Part shown: in pieces, positions 25,040 through 33,904 of the stretch | How the letters are laid out: every line of letters starts with the position of its first letter | Numbering within the stretch: the first letter of the stretch is position 1 | NCBI GenBank assembly: GCA_002256435.1 | Contig: NKJC01000003.1 | Location: 1 to 64,000, forward strand | DNA from: Chitinophagaceae bacterium BSSC1 | GTDB taxonomy: Bacteria; Bacteroidota; Bacteroidia; Chitinophagales; Chitinophagaceae | Length of the DNA stretch: 64,000 nucleotides | Reading direction: 5' to 3' | The notes under the pieces: generated by a model | What the model was told of the DNA's origin: nothing | Seen by the model: the letters and a program-made list of their open reading frames with translations, nothing else | The model's database searches: none | Program-made: the position numbers and the translations under genes

Positions 25040-26692
25040 ATGAATAGGACATTCGCCATACTTCTTTTGCTAACTATTTTGACCTCCCATAGTGGATTGG
25101 GCCAGGATACTGTTTTTGTAAATCAATACCAATTTGAGGAACCTGTTAATAATATTGACGGCGACGGCAAAAACCTAATTGTAAGATCAGACAACTTTTT
25201 ATTTCAATTAAAAAATGGGGAATTTCAGAAGATTGCCCACCCTGATTTTTCAAAGGGTCGATTTTCCTGGCTAAGTCAGACAGCAGATGTAGATGCATTA
25301 CAATCCTATTCAACTAATGTAATCTTGAAAGAAAAATTGCTCCCACAAAAGGGGATTGAACCTTTTCTTCCAGGTTATTTTCAAGAGGGTATGACTTCGG
25401 CAAAAATTGGTAACAGGTATTTTGTATGCTATCGCGGAGCCATTTTAGAATATCAAATAAGAAATTTTTACAAAGTGGAGCACAAATCTCAATCTATCAG
25501 AAGTATTTATATGGATGATAGTGTTCGAGTAATTGCTAGTTATAGTGGCGTTTTTGTTGATTCCATTTTTACCCAATATAACAACAATCCTATTCCTGGG
25601 GCACCCTACTCAAACGGTGAAGTCAATAAAATTGGGAACAATATTTACGTTAATGTTGATTTTTTAGGAAAACTAGAGGGTAATCGCATTAAAGAAATTG
25701 TCAGAAGCCACGATAAATACAAGTTCAGAAAATTGATTTCATATAAAGACAAAGCTATTTGCCTGACTGATTATAGTATTGGGATCATAGACTTAAATAC
25801 TTATCAGTTCACCGATACCTTATTAACTACCTCTTCTGGGTTCAATGATGCAGAATTAATTGGAAAAGATCTTTATGTATCTTCTGAAAATGGGAAACTC
25901 TATATGTTTTCAATGGATAACCTGAAATTAAGTTCCGTATCCATTTCAGAAAAACCAATTTATGATATCAATGCTTGCTCTGACACACTTTACCTTTCAG
26001 GACAAGAGGGTTTATTTAACTATATTCCAACCAGTGGTGTCAGGACCAAATTACTAGATCATCCCATGGTAATCCAATCCCTGTGTTTGGGTAATAGTAT
26101 CTTGTTCACTACTTATAAAGGACTCTATTTATTCAGTGATGGAAAATATTATGAAATTATACATAATGTAGAATTCAACAAAAGGGCTTTGACAATTTAT
26201 GACAATTATATTTATGCAGGTAGTATAGAAGGTTTATTCATCATTGATTGGCAATTGGTGAAACTAGACTTGATTCCTGGGCTAAGTCCCATGGTCATTA
26301 ATAAACCAAAATATCCTTTATATATTATTATCATTCTCTCCCTTACTATGTGCTTATTGGGATTATTTATATATAGACAAAAAAAGAAACAAAAAGAGCT
26401 GGTCAATATTATTCATAAAAAAGAAAAAATTAGCCCCGAAGGTATTCGGGAACTAATGCTACAAAATGAGCAAATCATTAGTGTAGAAGCTATTGCTGAA
26501 TACTATCAAACTTCTGTAAACCAATTAGGCCGAGTATTGAAAAAACATGATACTACCCCACTTAATCTTATCAAAGAGATTAAAAAAGAAATGGTGCTAG
26601 ACATGATGGATAAAGATATTCCACTGTCTAAAATTGCGCTTAGGGTTGGCTATAGAGAAGCTTATGTAAAAGCCAATTTTATTAAGAAGTAA
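25040..26692 (+). CDS. Membrane-bound AraC-type regulator with periplasmic sensor
   Basis: Hybrid sensor-regulator. The N-terminus is a signal peptide (LLLLTILTSHSGLGQ), followed by a roughly 400-residue periplasmic part of repeated beta units (YDINACSDTLYLSGQEGLFNY; DNYIYAGSIEGLFII) that looks like a propeller. One transmembrane helix lies at about 426-446, and a basic stretch (RQKKKQK) and a cytoplasmic AraC-type helix-turn-helix region occupy about 460-550. The second HTH ends abruptly after GYREAYVKANFIKK, about 15 residues shorter than usual, so DNA binding may be atypical. It is divergent from the T9SS surface-protein operon and convergent with the histidine kinase gene. The signal sensed is unknown. 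Confidence 0.75.
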   Translation: MNRTFAILLLLTILTSHSGLGQDTVFVNQYQFEEPVNNIDGDGKNLIVRSDNFLFQLKNGEFQKIAHPDFSKGRFSWLSQTADVDALQSYSTNVILKEKLLPQKGIEPFLPGYFQEGMTSAKIGNRYFVCYRGAILEYQIRNFYKVEHKSQSIRSIYMDDSVRVIASYSGVFVDSIFTQYNNNPIPGAPYSNGEVNKIGNNIYVNVDFLGKLEGNRIKEIVRSHDKYKFRKLISYKDKAICLTDYSIGIIDLNTYQFTDTLLTTSSGFNDAELIGKDLYVSSENGKLYMFSMDNLKLSSVSISEKPIYDINACSDTLYLSGQEGLFNYIPTSGVRTKLLDHPMVIQSLCLGNSILFTTYKGLYLFSDGKYYEIIHNVEFNKRALTIYDNYIYAGSIEGLFIIDWQLVKLDLIPGLSPMVINKPKYPLYIIIILSLTMCLLGLFIYRQKKKQKELVNIIHKKEKISPEGIRELMLQNEQIISVEAIAEYYQTSVNQLGRVLKKHDTTPLNLIKEIKKEMVLDMMDKDIPLSKIALRVGYREAYVKANFIKK

Positions 26693-26693
26693 G

Positions 26694-27890
26694 TCAATTT
26701 TGATTGATGAGTGGAAGGGTAAAATAAAAACTAGTTCCCTTGTTTTCTTCTGACTCCACCCAAATCTGACTTCCATGTCTTTGAATAAACTCCTTACAAA
26801 GCAGCAATCCCAATCCTGTCCCTTTCTCATTTTGGGTACCCAAAGTACTTGTACCATGTTCAAGTTTAAATATTTTGTCTAGATCAGCTTTGGGAATACC
26901 CACACCATGATCTTTGATACAAATGACCCATTGTCCTTGATCCTGCTTCCAGGACAAGCGAATTGCATTGCTGGGGAAACTGTATTTGATGGCATTACTG
27001 ATTAAATTTCTAAGTACCGCATTCATCATATCTATATCAACAGAGACTTCTATTGGCTCATGAGATGCTACAACTATCTCAAGAGATTTAAGTTTAGCGG
27101 TTTCATCAAAAAGTGCAATAGTATCTAGTATTAGTTGCTGCAAATTGCAAGTTATTGGATGAAAATCCATTGATCCCCCATTAATCCTTGCCCAATCCAA
27201 TAATTGAACCAATAAATTCATCACTTTTTGCGAGGAATTATAAATTCCCTCTGCCAATTCTGGAAGATTTGTCTGGTGATCTTGTTTGATTTTTTTTACC
27301 AATAAATTACTTAACCCAATGATACTGTTGATTGGATTTTTCAAATCATGACCAATCAACGAGAAAAACTTGTCTTTGGTAGCATTTAATTCTACTAAGC
27401 GCAATTCATTATCCTTGTTATCTGTGATGTCATAACAAGAGCCTATATAACCTAAAAATTCATTGTCCAAATCATAGAAAGGCCTGCCATAATCCCTGAT
27501 CCATCGGTATTCACCATGTTTGTTTTTCATTCGATACTCCATGACAAATGCCTGTCTTTTTTCAAAATTGCTCACATAAGTATCTACACATTGCTGAAAA
27601 TCATCCGGATGAACTCCTTCTGCCCAACCATTTCCAAATTCTTGGGCCTTGGTTCTACCCGTAAAGTCTAACCAAGTTTTATTGAAATGATCACAAAGCA
27701 TGTCCAATCTAGAACGCCAGATTAAGGCCGGAAACTCTTCAAAAATTTTAAGATATAATTCTTTAGCTTGGTTAATTTCAACCTGCTTTAAACGTAGCTG
27801 CTTGTTTTCAATTTCAAGTAATTCCACGCGACTACGCAACTCCTGCAATTCTAGAGTCATCTCCATATTTAGGGGATATATAGTAAACAA
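26694..27890 (-). CDS. PAS-domain soluble sensor histidine kinase
   Basis: Cytoplasmic histidine kinase with no transmembrane segment. In order: an N-terminal coiled coil (about 12-45), a PAS/PAC domain (about 46-160; FEEFPALIWRS, then GEYRWIRDYGRPFYD and a PAC-type YIGSCYDITD), HisKA with phospho-acceptor His181 in the motif GHDLKNPINSI, and HATPase_c with N box (NLISNAIKYS), G1 (DHGVGIP) and G2 (GTGLGLLLCKEF). No response regulator lies next to it. It is convergent with the AraC-type sensor gene, their stops separated by one base. Met9 or Met11 could be the true start. Confidence 0.92.
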   Translation of the reverse strand: MFTIYPLNMEMTLELQELRSRVELLEIENKQLRLKQVEINQAKELYLKIFEEFPALIWRSRLDMLCDHFNKTWLDFTGRTKAQEFGNGWAEGVHPDDFQQCVDTYVSNFEKRQAFVMEYRMKNKHGEYRWIRDYGRPFYDLDNEFLGYIGSCYDITDNKDNELRLVELNATKDKFFSLIGHDLKNPINSIIGLSNLLVKKIKQDHQTNLPELAEGIYNSSQKVMNLLVQLLDWARINGGSMDFHPITCNLQQLILDTIALFDETAKLKSLEIVVASHEPIEVSVDIDMMNAVLRNLISNAIKYSFPSNAIRLSWKQDQGQWVICIKDHGVGIPKADLDKIFKLEHGTSTLGTQNEKGTGLGLLLCKEFIQRHGSQIWVESEENKGTSFYFTLPLINQN

Positions 27891-28013
27891 TCATCTAGCG
27901 TGGGTACTAGATTTTCTTCTATATTAAGTTACAAAATTTTCAACCATAAAAAGCGAAAGCAGGAAAATGCCGAAAAATTTATACAGCTCTTAAAATAGGT
28001 AATTATTGGTATC

Positions 28014-28901
28014 TTATCCAAACTTCACAGAAGTCATGGTCAAAGATCCTCCCACTGCTTTGTCATTAAAGAATTCAATCTGATCCTTCTCTCCTTTTAA
28101 TGCCAAGGTATAAATTAAGGGAAGATAATGCTCCGGTGTGGGAATGGCCATTAATGCCTCTTTACCTAATTGCTGGTATTGAATCAGACTATCATGCTGG
28201 CCATTGGAAATTAATTCTTTGAATTTGTTATTCATATATATGGCCCAATCAAAACCATATTCTGGTTCATTCAATTTATCCCATGCCACCATTCTTAGAT
28301 TATGAACCATATTGCCACTACCCATGATCAAGACGCCTTTTTTTCTAAGCGCATAAATTTCTTTAGCCAATTGGTAATGATATTGAGCGTCCTTGGTATA
28401 GTCAATACTCAATTGCAAAACAGGAATATCTGCCTTGGGATACATATGTCTAACAATAGACCAAGTACCATGATCCAATCCCCAATCATGAGATAATTCC
28501 ACTTTAGTGGTATGAATCATGGATGCTGTTTCTCTTGCCAATGCTGGATTTCCGGGTGCAGGATATTGTACATCAAACAATGCTTGGGGGAAGCCTCCAA
28601 AATCATGAATGGTGGGTGGAAAATCCATTTCTGTAATCATGGTGCCTTTGGTAAACCAGTGTGCTGAAACCACCAGCACCGCTTTGGGTGTTGGTATTTC
28701 TTGAGCCAATTTGGTCCATCGCTGACTAAATGGATTGTTCTCAATGCCATTCATGGGAGATCCATGACCAACAAATACCACGGGCATTAATTGTTCTTGC
28801 TCTTCTAGCTGATCCGTGAACTGTTTAAGACTGCTGAATGAATTGATGCCTGTCATGATAATTCCTCCTGTTGCTAATTTTAAAAATAGTTTCCGTTCCA
28901 T
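28014..28901 (-). CDS. ygiD: Extradiol dioxygenase family protein, YgiD/DODA-like
   Basis: Class III extradiol ring-cleavage dioxygenase fold, related to bacterial YgiD and plant 4,5-DOPA dioxygenase. Metal-ligand-type histidines are visible in VVFVGHGSPMNG and SAHWF; LDHGTWSIVRHMYP and the C-terminal HYLPLIYTL are further family signatures. The start at 28901 (MERKLFLKL) is preferred over an ATG 60 bp further upstream, because a perfect -7 element (TACCTTTG at 28940-28933) lies between them. The N-terminal helix LKLATGGIIMTG may be a membrane anchor or twin-arginine-less signal. Natural substrate unknown; divergent from the YiaK-like gene. Confidence 0.85.
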   Translation of the reverse strand: MERKLFLKLATGGIIMTGINSFSSLKQFTDQLEEQEQLMPVVFVGHGSPMNGIENNPFSQRWTKLAQEIPTPKAVLVVSAHWFTKGTMITEMDFPPTIHDFGGFPQALFDVQYPAPGNPALARETASMIHTTKVELSHDWGLDHGTWSIVRHMYPKADIPVLQLSIDYTKDAQYHYQLAKEIYALRKKGVLIMGSGNMVHNLRMVAWDKLNEPEYGFDWAIYMNNKFKELISNGQHDSLIQYQQLGKEALMAIPTPEHYLPLIYTLALKGEKDQIEFFNDKAVGGSLTMTSVKFG

Positions 28902-28932
28902 GTCTGATTTGAAACTATGAATATTAAGTACA

Positions 28933-28940
28933 CAAAGGTA
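28933..28940 (-). promoter_or_regulatory. -7 element of the ygiD-like gene
   Basis: TACCTTTG on the minus strand matches the consensus exactly. It is 32 bp upstream of the start codon at 28901 and downstream of the alternative ATG at 28961, so it decides the start. No clear -33 TTG. Confidence 0.45.
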
Positions 28941-28998
28941 GGGTACTTCATGTACCATCATGAATTTTTAAGTACATTGTAAACTCAATTACTTTCCC

Positions 28999-30018
28999 AT
29001 GAGCCGTATAAGTTTTGAAGAAATGAAAGCCACTATAAAACGCGCTTTCATGATAGCAGGTATGCCAGAAGACAGGGCTGATACCTGTGCACAAATACAC
29101 ACAGAATCAAGTTGCGATGGCGTGTATTCACATGGTTTAAACAGAGTTGAAAGATTTGTAGACTATATCCATCAGGGCTGGATAGATGTTCATAGTAGCC
29201 CAACAATGGATAAAAACTTAGGCGCATTAGAGATCTATAATGGTAATATGGGTCCAGGTATTCTTAATGCACAATTTGCCATGAACCGAGCTACTGAAAT
29301 GGCTGCCAATAATGGATTGGGGCTGGTTGCATTGAATAATACCACTCATTGGATGCGTGGTGGTGCATTTGGATGGCAGGCTGCTGAAAAGGGTTTTATT
29401 GGCATTTGCTGGACCAATACAGAGTCTTGTATGCCGGCTTGGGGTGGTACTTCCGGTGTCATAGGCAATAATCCCTTTGTCATGGCTATTCCCAGAAAAG
29501 AAGGACATATTGTTTTAGACATGGCCATGTCTCAATATTCTTATGGAAAATTGGGTGTTACTAGATTAAAAAACGAACAGCTTCCCTACCCAGGTGGGTT
29601 TGATCAAGATGGAAATTTATCGGTTGACCCTGGAGCCATTGAAGCAACCAGAAGGGTATTACCCATTGGATTTTGGAAGGGTTCAGGATTTGCCATTATG
29701 CTAGACCTCATTTCTAGTTTGTTATCCGGTGGTCTTTCAACTGCTGCCATTGACAAATATGACAAAGGTAGTTGCGGTAGTTGTTGTCAGGTATTTATTG
29801 CCATTAATCCCTTGATGATTAATACACAAGAATTTATAGACAAAGTGCTGAACGAAACAGTAGAACAAATCAAGGGATCAACAAGAGTACACCCAGACAA
29901 ACCACTTTCTTATCCTGGTGAAAATTCTTTAAGGACCAGAAAAGACCATTTGGCCAATGGAATCATTGTGGATGAAGCAGTATGGGCCAAGGTTCAAGCA
30001 TTGGCCACACCCAAATAA
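28999..30018 (+). CDS. yiaK: 2,3-diketo-L-gulonate reductase-like dehydrogenase (YiaK/DlgD family)
   Basis: NAD(P)H-dependent reductase of the malate/lactate dehydrogenase-2 (Ldh_2) family. The likeness to E. coli YiaK runs the whole length: SGVYSHGLNR-type active-site segment (here CDGVYSHGLNRVERF), THWMRGGAFGWQAAEKGFIGICWTN, the nucleotide-binding GNNPFVMAIP, and LPIGFWKGSGFAIMLD. YiaK reduces 2,3-diketo-L-gulonate to 3-keto-L-gulonate. Length 339 is typical. It is encoded 6 bp upstream of a zinc dehydrogenase. The neighbouring hexuronate-type transporter supports a role in uronic or aldonic acid use, but the exact substrate is not proven. Confidence 0.8.
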   Translation: MSRISFEEMKATIKRAFMIAGMPEDRADTCAQIHTESSCDGVYSHGLNRVERFVDYIHQGWIDVHSSPTMDKNLGALEIYNGNMGPGILNAQFAMNRATEMAANNGLGLVALNNTTHWMRGGAFGWQAAEKGFIGICWTNTESCMPAWGGTSGVIGNNPFVMAIPRKEGHIVLDMAMSQYSYGKLGVTRLKNEQLPYPGGFDQDGNLSVDPGAIEATRRVLPIGFWKGSGFAIMLDLISSLLSGGLSTAAIDKYDKGSCGSCCQVFIAINPLMINTQEFIDKVLNETVEQIKGSTRVHPDKPLSYPGENSLRTRKDHLANGIIVDEAVWAKVQALATPK

Positions 30019-30024
30019 GCAACT

Positions 30025-31041
30025 ATGAAAGCATTATTGGTTCAAGCTCCTAATCAATTGGAAATAGTGGAAAGGCCAATTCCAACAATAGCATCTACAA
30101 CAGATGTTTTGGTGAAAGTAAAGGCTGGTGGCATCTGCGGATCAGATGTTCATATCTATCATGGTACTTCATCTGTTGCTACTTACCCAAGGGTAATAGG
30201 TCATGAGATTGCAGGTATTGTTGAATCTATTGGAACTGATGTTAGCAGTCTTGAATTAGGTGACCATGTAGTCTTGGATCCAGTGATGAATTGCGGTCAA
30301 TGTTATCAATGCAAAATTGGACGAGGAAATGTTTGTAGCAAATTACAAGTAAGATCTGTTCATATTGATGGTGGATATCAAGAATGGATAGTGGTTCCAG
30401 CTATAAGTCTTTATAAAATTCCCAAACACTTTTCTTGGGAAGAAGCAGTGATGATTGAACCATTTACCGTTGCTAAACAAGTATGTTCCAGAGCAGAAAT
30501 CACTAAAGAGGATCGGGTCTTTATCATGGGGGCAGGCCCTTTGGGATTGAGCGTTTTAAAAATGGCTAAATTCTACGGTGCCACTTGTTATGTTTCGGAT
30601 ATCATGGACAACAAATTGGAATTTGCCAAATTGTATGGTGCAGATGCCCTTATTAATGCAACCAATACCAATGTAAAAGAAACAATTTTGGAATTAACGC
30701 AGGGCGATGGCGCAACCGTAGTGATTGATGCCGCATGCACCAACAAATCATTAGAACAGGCATTGGAATGTGTCTGCGCAGCTGGCAGGGTCATAGCACT
30801 TGGGTTTGGCAACCAACCTACTGGTATCAGTCAACTCAGTATCACCGCTCGTGAAATTGATATTAGAGGTTCTCGCTTACACAACAATAAATTTCCAGAA
30901 GTAATTGCAGATTTTATAGCAGGTAATTTAGAAGTAAAAGACATGATTACCCATCGTTTTAATTTTATGGATATTCATCAAGCATTGGCACTAATTGAAG
31001 ATCCCAAAAAAGAAAAAGGAAAAGTGGTGCTGCTATTTTAA
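30025..31041 (+). CDS. Zinc-dependent sugar-acid/alcohol dehydrogenase (LgoD/RspB-like)
   Basis: Medium-chain dehydrogenase/reductase of 338 residues. Catalytic zinc ligands are visible (GICGSDVH with Cys and GHEIAG with His-Glu), as is a structural-zinc loop with spaced cysteines (CGQCYQCKIGRGNVC), followed by the Rossmann motif GAGPLGLSVLKMA. Overall similarity is to E. coli LgoD (L-galactonate 5-dehydrogenase) and RspB. It starts 6 bp after the YiaK-like gene and its 3' end overlaps the convergent MFS gene by 9 bp. The pair probably forms a two-step oxidation/reduction of a sugar acid; which acid is inference. Confidence 0.85.
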   Translation: MKALLVQAPNQLEIVERPIPTIASTTDVLVKVKAGGICGSDVHIYHGTSSVATYPRVIGHEIAGIVESIGTDVSSLELGDHVVLDPVMNCGQCYQCKIGRGNVCSKLQVRSVHIDGGYQEWIVVPAISLYKIPKHFSWEEAVMIEPFTVAKQVCSRAEITKEDRVFIMGAGPLGLSVLKMAKFYGATCYVSDIMDNKLEFAKLYGADALINATNTNVKETILELTQGDGATVVIDAACTNKSLEQALECVCAAGRVIALGFGNQPTGISQLSITAREIDIRGSRLHNNKFPEVIADFIAGNLEVKDMITHRFNFMDIHQALALIEDPKKEKGKVVLLF

Positions 31042-32364
31042 TTCAATGGTTTTAAATTTTGGGACCAATAAATGCATGATCAACCAAGCTACAAGATAAG
31101 CAGAAGCGCAAATCATAAATACTATACCATAGCCAATTCTAATATCGCCCAAGGCTTTATAGTGATCAAATAATAGACCTGCAGATTTTGAAATGATTAT
31201 TCCACCAATAGCCCCAGCCATACCCCCTATTCCTGTAACCGCACCAATGGCTTTTTGAGGAAACATATCAGAAACGGTTGTAAAGATATTAGCAGACCAA
31301 GCTTGGTGAGCAGATGCTGCAATGCCAATAATGCATACCGCATACCACATATTAAAACTACCCAACCATTGCACAGATAATACCAATAAAGGAAATAGCG
31401 CATAAATAAACATGGAGCGTTTTCTTGCTTTATTTGCGTCCATCCCCCTTCCAATGAAAAAAGCGGGTAACCATCCACCAAATATGCTCCCCACAGTTGT
31501 CATGCTATACACCAATGCAATGGGCAAACTAAGCGCGGTTCCTGTAAGACCATATTGCTCTTTTAGAAAAGCAGGCAACCAAAAAAGAATAAACCACCAA
31601 ACTGGATCCGTTAGAAATTTTCCAAAAAAGAAAGCCCAGGTTTGACGGTATTGGAGCAATTGAATCCATGGAACTGACTGCGATTCAGAAACTGATTTGG
31701 ATGTTAAGCGGTCTTGATCTGCATGTATATAATCATATTCCGATTGTTGGATCTTTCCTTTTGAAAGTAAATTGGCAGGAGCATCATAGATTATTTTCCA
31801 GAAAATCAACCAAATAAGACCAATAGCTCCTGTAAGAATAAATGCCCATTTCCAACCCATATGAACAGCTATCCAAGGAACTACTATTGGAGCAATTATG
31901 GCGCCAATATTTGTTCCTGAAATAAAAATACCTGTTGCCAGCGCTCGCTCTTTTTGGGGAAACCATTCGGCAATAGTTTTATTGGCAGCAGGATAATTAC
32001 CTGCTTCTGGAATCCCCAATGCAACACGAGCTAAGCCAAAACTAAAAGGGCCATAAGCAAATGCATGACCAATGGCCGCTAAGCTCCATGCTAATAGAGA
32101 TGCCGCATATCCTTTCTTGATTCCAATTTTGTCAATCCATCTTCCAATTAATACCATACCAGCAGCAAAACCCAATTGAAACCCAATAACAATATTGGCA
32201 TAGGTTGATTCTTGATGAGCTGGATCCAAACCAAACATACTATCGGCCTCTAACATGGGTTTGAGTAAACTCATGACCTGTCTGTCTAAATAGTTGATGG
32301 TAGTGGCAAAAAATACCAAGGCACAAATGGTCCATCTATATTTTCCAATGGTTCTAAAGCTCAT
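31033..32364 (-). CDS. MFS transporter, anion:cation symporter (hexuronate) type
   Basis: Twelve-helix inner-membrane carrier. The first helix has the ACS-family motif ATTINYLDRQVMSLLKPML, and the RWIDKIGIKKGY loop follows helix 2, as in ExuT-like hexuronate carriers. The start at 32364 (MSFRTIGKYRW) is preferred over an ATG 36 bp upstream because it reduces the overlap with the sulfatase gene to 11 bp and gives a typical cytoplasmic N-terminus. It is the last gene of AraC-sulfatase-sulfatase-MFS. The products released by the sulfatases or the neighbouring glycosidases are likely cargo. Confidence 0.88.
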   Translation of the reverse strand: MSFRTIGKYRWTICALVFFATTINYLDRQVMSLLKPMLEADSMFGLDPAHQESTYANIVIGFQLGFAAGMVLIGRWIDKIGIKKGYAASLLAWSLAAIGHAFAYGPFSFGLARVALGIPEAGNYPAANKTIAEWFPQKERALATGIFISGTNIGAIIAPIVVPWIAVHMGWKWAFILTGAIGLIWLIFWKIIYDAPANLLSKGKIQQSEYDYIHADQDRLTSKSVSESQSVPWIQLLQYRQTWAFFFGKFLTDPVWWFILFWLPAFLKEQYGLTGTALSLPIALVYSMTTVGSIFGGWLPAFFIGRGMDANKARKRSMFIYALFPLLVLSVQWLGSFNMWYAVCIIGIAASAHQAWSANIFTTVSDMFPQKAIGAVTGIGGMAGAIGGIIISKSAGLLFDHYKALGDIRIGYGIVFMICASAYLVAWLIMHLLVPKFKTIELK

Positions 32365-33901
32365 CTGGAAAAGGTAGCAATTTTCCTGTATTAATGACAA
32401 TGGGCATATGCGCCTTCCATTGCCTAAGTTGAACGGATAATGTTTTGCTCAGTGCATTAACCATATCCGGGTATTGAGACGAGAGGTCATGTAATTCACC
32501 CAGATCAGTGGACAATTGATACAATTCCTTTTTTCCATTGCGTTGGTTGTAAACCAGTTTCCAATTACCCTGTCTGATAGCACTGAAATAATTAATGCCT
32601 GGTCCATCATTGGGAATCCATTTATTGGGATAATGCCAAACCAAACTGCGGGTGCTATCCTGTAATGATGGATTATTTAAAATGGACAGAAAGCTTTTCC
32701 CATCAATGGTTTGAACCAATTTGGGGTTTTTAATTCCAGCCATTGCTAATATGCTTGGAAAAAAATCTTCTACCATTACATATTGTTTGGCAATGGAATT
32801 GGCTCTTACTTTTCCGGGCCATTTAACCAACATGGGAATACGAATACCACCTTCATAGACAGAACCTTTTCCGGCTCTTAAAGGAAGATTTTGGGTATGC
32901 GCCTCTCCACCTCTTTGTGGTTTTAAACTCAATCCACCATTATCACTGATGAACATAATAATGGTGTTAGAAGCAATGCCTTTTTGATCTAACCAATGCA
33001 TAATGTCTCCTAAACTTTTGTCCATGCCTTCTACCAAACTGGCATACCTAGCTTCAATACTATCCAAACCTTGGTCATAATATTTTTGAACAAAACGTTT
33101 GTCTGCCATAATGGGTGCGTGCACCGCATAATGGGCCATGTTTAGAAAAAAGGGTTGATGATTTTTTACTGATTGCTCAAGTGCTTTAATGGCTTCTAGG
33201 GTTAAAGCTTCGGTTAGAAAACTATCGGTTCCAAAATATTCTTCTAAGTCAGGAACGGCTTGTGCGCTGGTTTTGCCGGGAAGATTTCCATAATTGTCTT
33301 TGCCCAAATAACTCTGTGGATGCCCTGCTGCATGACCCGCAATATTTACTTGAAAACCCATATTATGCGGATTAGCACCAGGCGTTCCCATAGAAGCCCA
33401 ATGTGCTTTTCCTACATGAATAGTATGATAACCCGCATCAGCTAAGAGTTTGGGGAAAGGTGTAGCATAAACTGTTTTAGGTATATTGGGAACAGGGCTC
33501 AATCCATTGATATTCCAATCTACTGCTTGTAATTGCGTGTCGGGATTATCAGAATTATTATTGCGCTGGGGCGATGTCCAATTAGTCACCCCATGATGAG
33601 CCGCATTCATTCCGGTAAGAATACTGGTTCTGGTTGGTGTACAAACTGGCGTTGCATAGGCATTGATAAATTTCATACCCTGACTAGCCAGCTTTTCCAT
33701 ATTGGGAGTATGATACCTTTGATTCAGAGGGCTTTTTGTTTGATCAAAAGGAACAGAGCAATCCTGCCAACCCATATCGTCTACCAAGAATAAAATGATA
33801 TTGGGTTTGGATTGTCCAAGACTTGAAACAGGGATCCATAAAAGCAAAAGCATTAATAGGCATACTACCCTATTTGCTAATAATTTGGCGTAACGATTCA
33901 C
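32354..33901 (-). CDS. Family S1 sulfatase, CTPTR type
   Basis: Exported sulfatase of 515 residues with a signal peptide ending SLGQ. The active-site consensus C-x-P-x-R is CTPTR, with Cys87 the residue that must be converted to formylglycine (VCTPTRTSILTG). Calcium ligands Asp41-Asp42 lie in FLVDDMGWQD, and further ligands in ISDNGG. It needs a maturase (FGE or anSME), none of which is intact in the window. It is 3 bp behind the second sulfatase and overlaps the MFS gene, so they are co-transcribed. The natural sulfated substrate is unknown. Confidence 0.93.
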   Translation of the reverse strand: MNRYAKLLANRVVCLLMLLLLWIPVSSLGQSKPNIILFLVDDMGWQDCSVPFDQTKSPLNQRYHTPNMEKLASQGMKFINAYATPVCTPTRTSILTGMNAAHHGVTNWTSPQRNNNSDNPDTQLQAVDWNINGLSPVPNIPKTVYATPFPKLLADAGYHTIHVGKAHWASMGTPGANPHNMGFQVNIAGHAAGHPQSYLGKDNYGNLPGKTSAQAVPDLEEYFGTDSFLTEALTLEAIKALEQSVKNHQPFFLNMAHYAVHAPIMADKRFVQKYYDQGLDSIEARYASLVEGMDKSLGDIMHWLDQKGIASNTIIMFISDNGGLSLKPQRGGEAHTQNLPLRAGKGSVYEGGIRIPMLVKWPGKVRANSIAKQYVMVEDFFPSILAMAGIKNPKLVQTIDGKSFLSILNNPSLQDSTRSLVWHYPNKWIPNDGPGINYFSAIRQGNWKLVYNQRNGKKELYQLSTDLGELHDLSSQYPDMVNALSKTLSVQLRQWKAHMPIVINTGKLLPFPDEL

Positions 33902-33904
33902 GGC

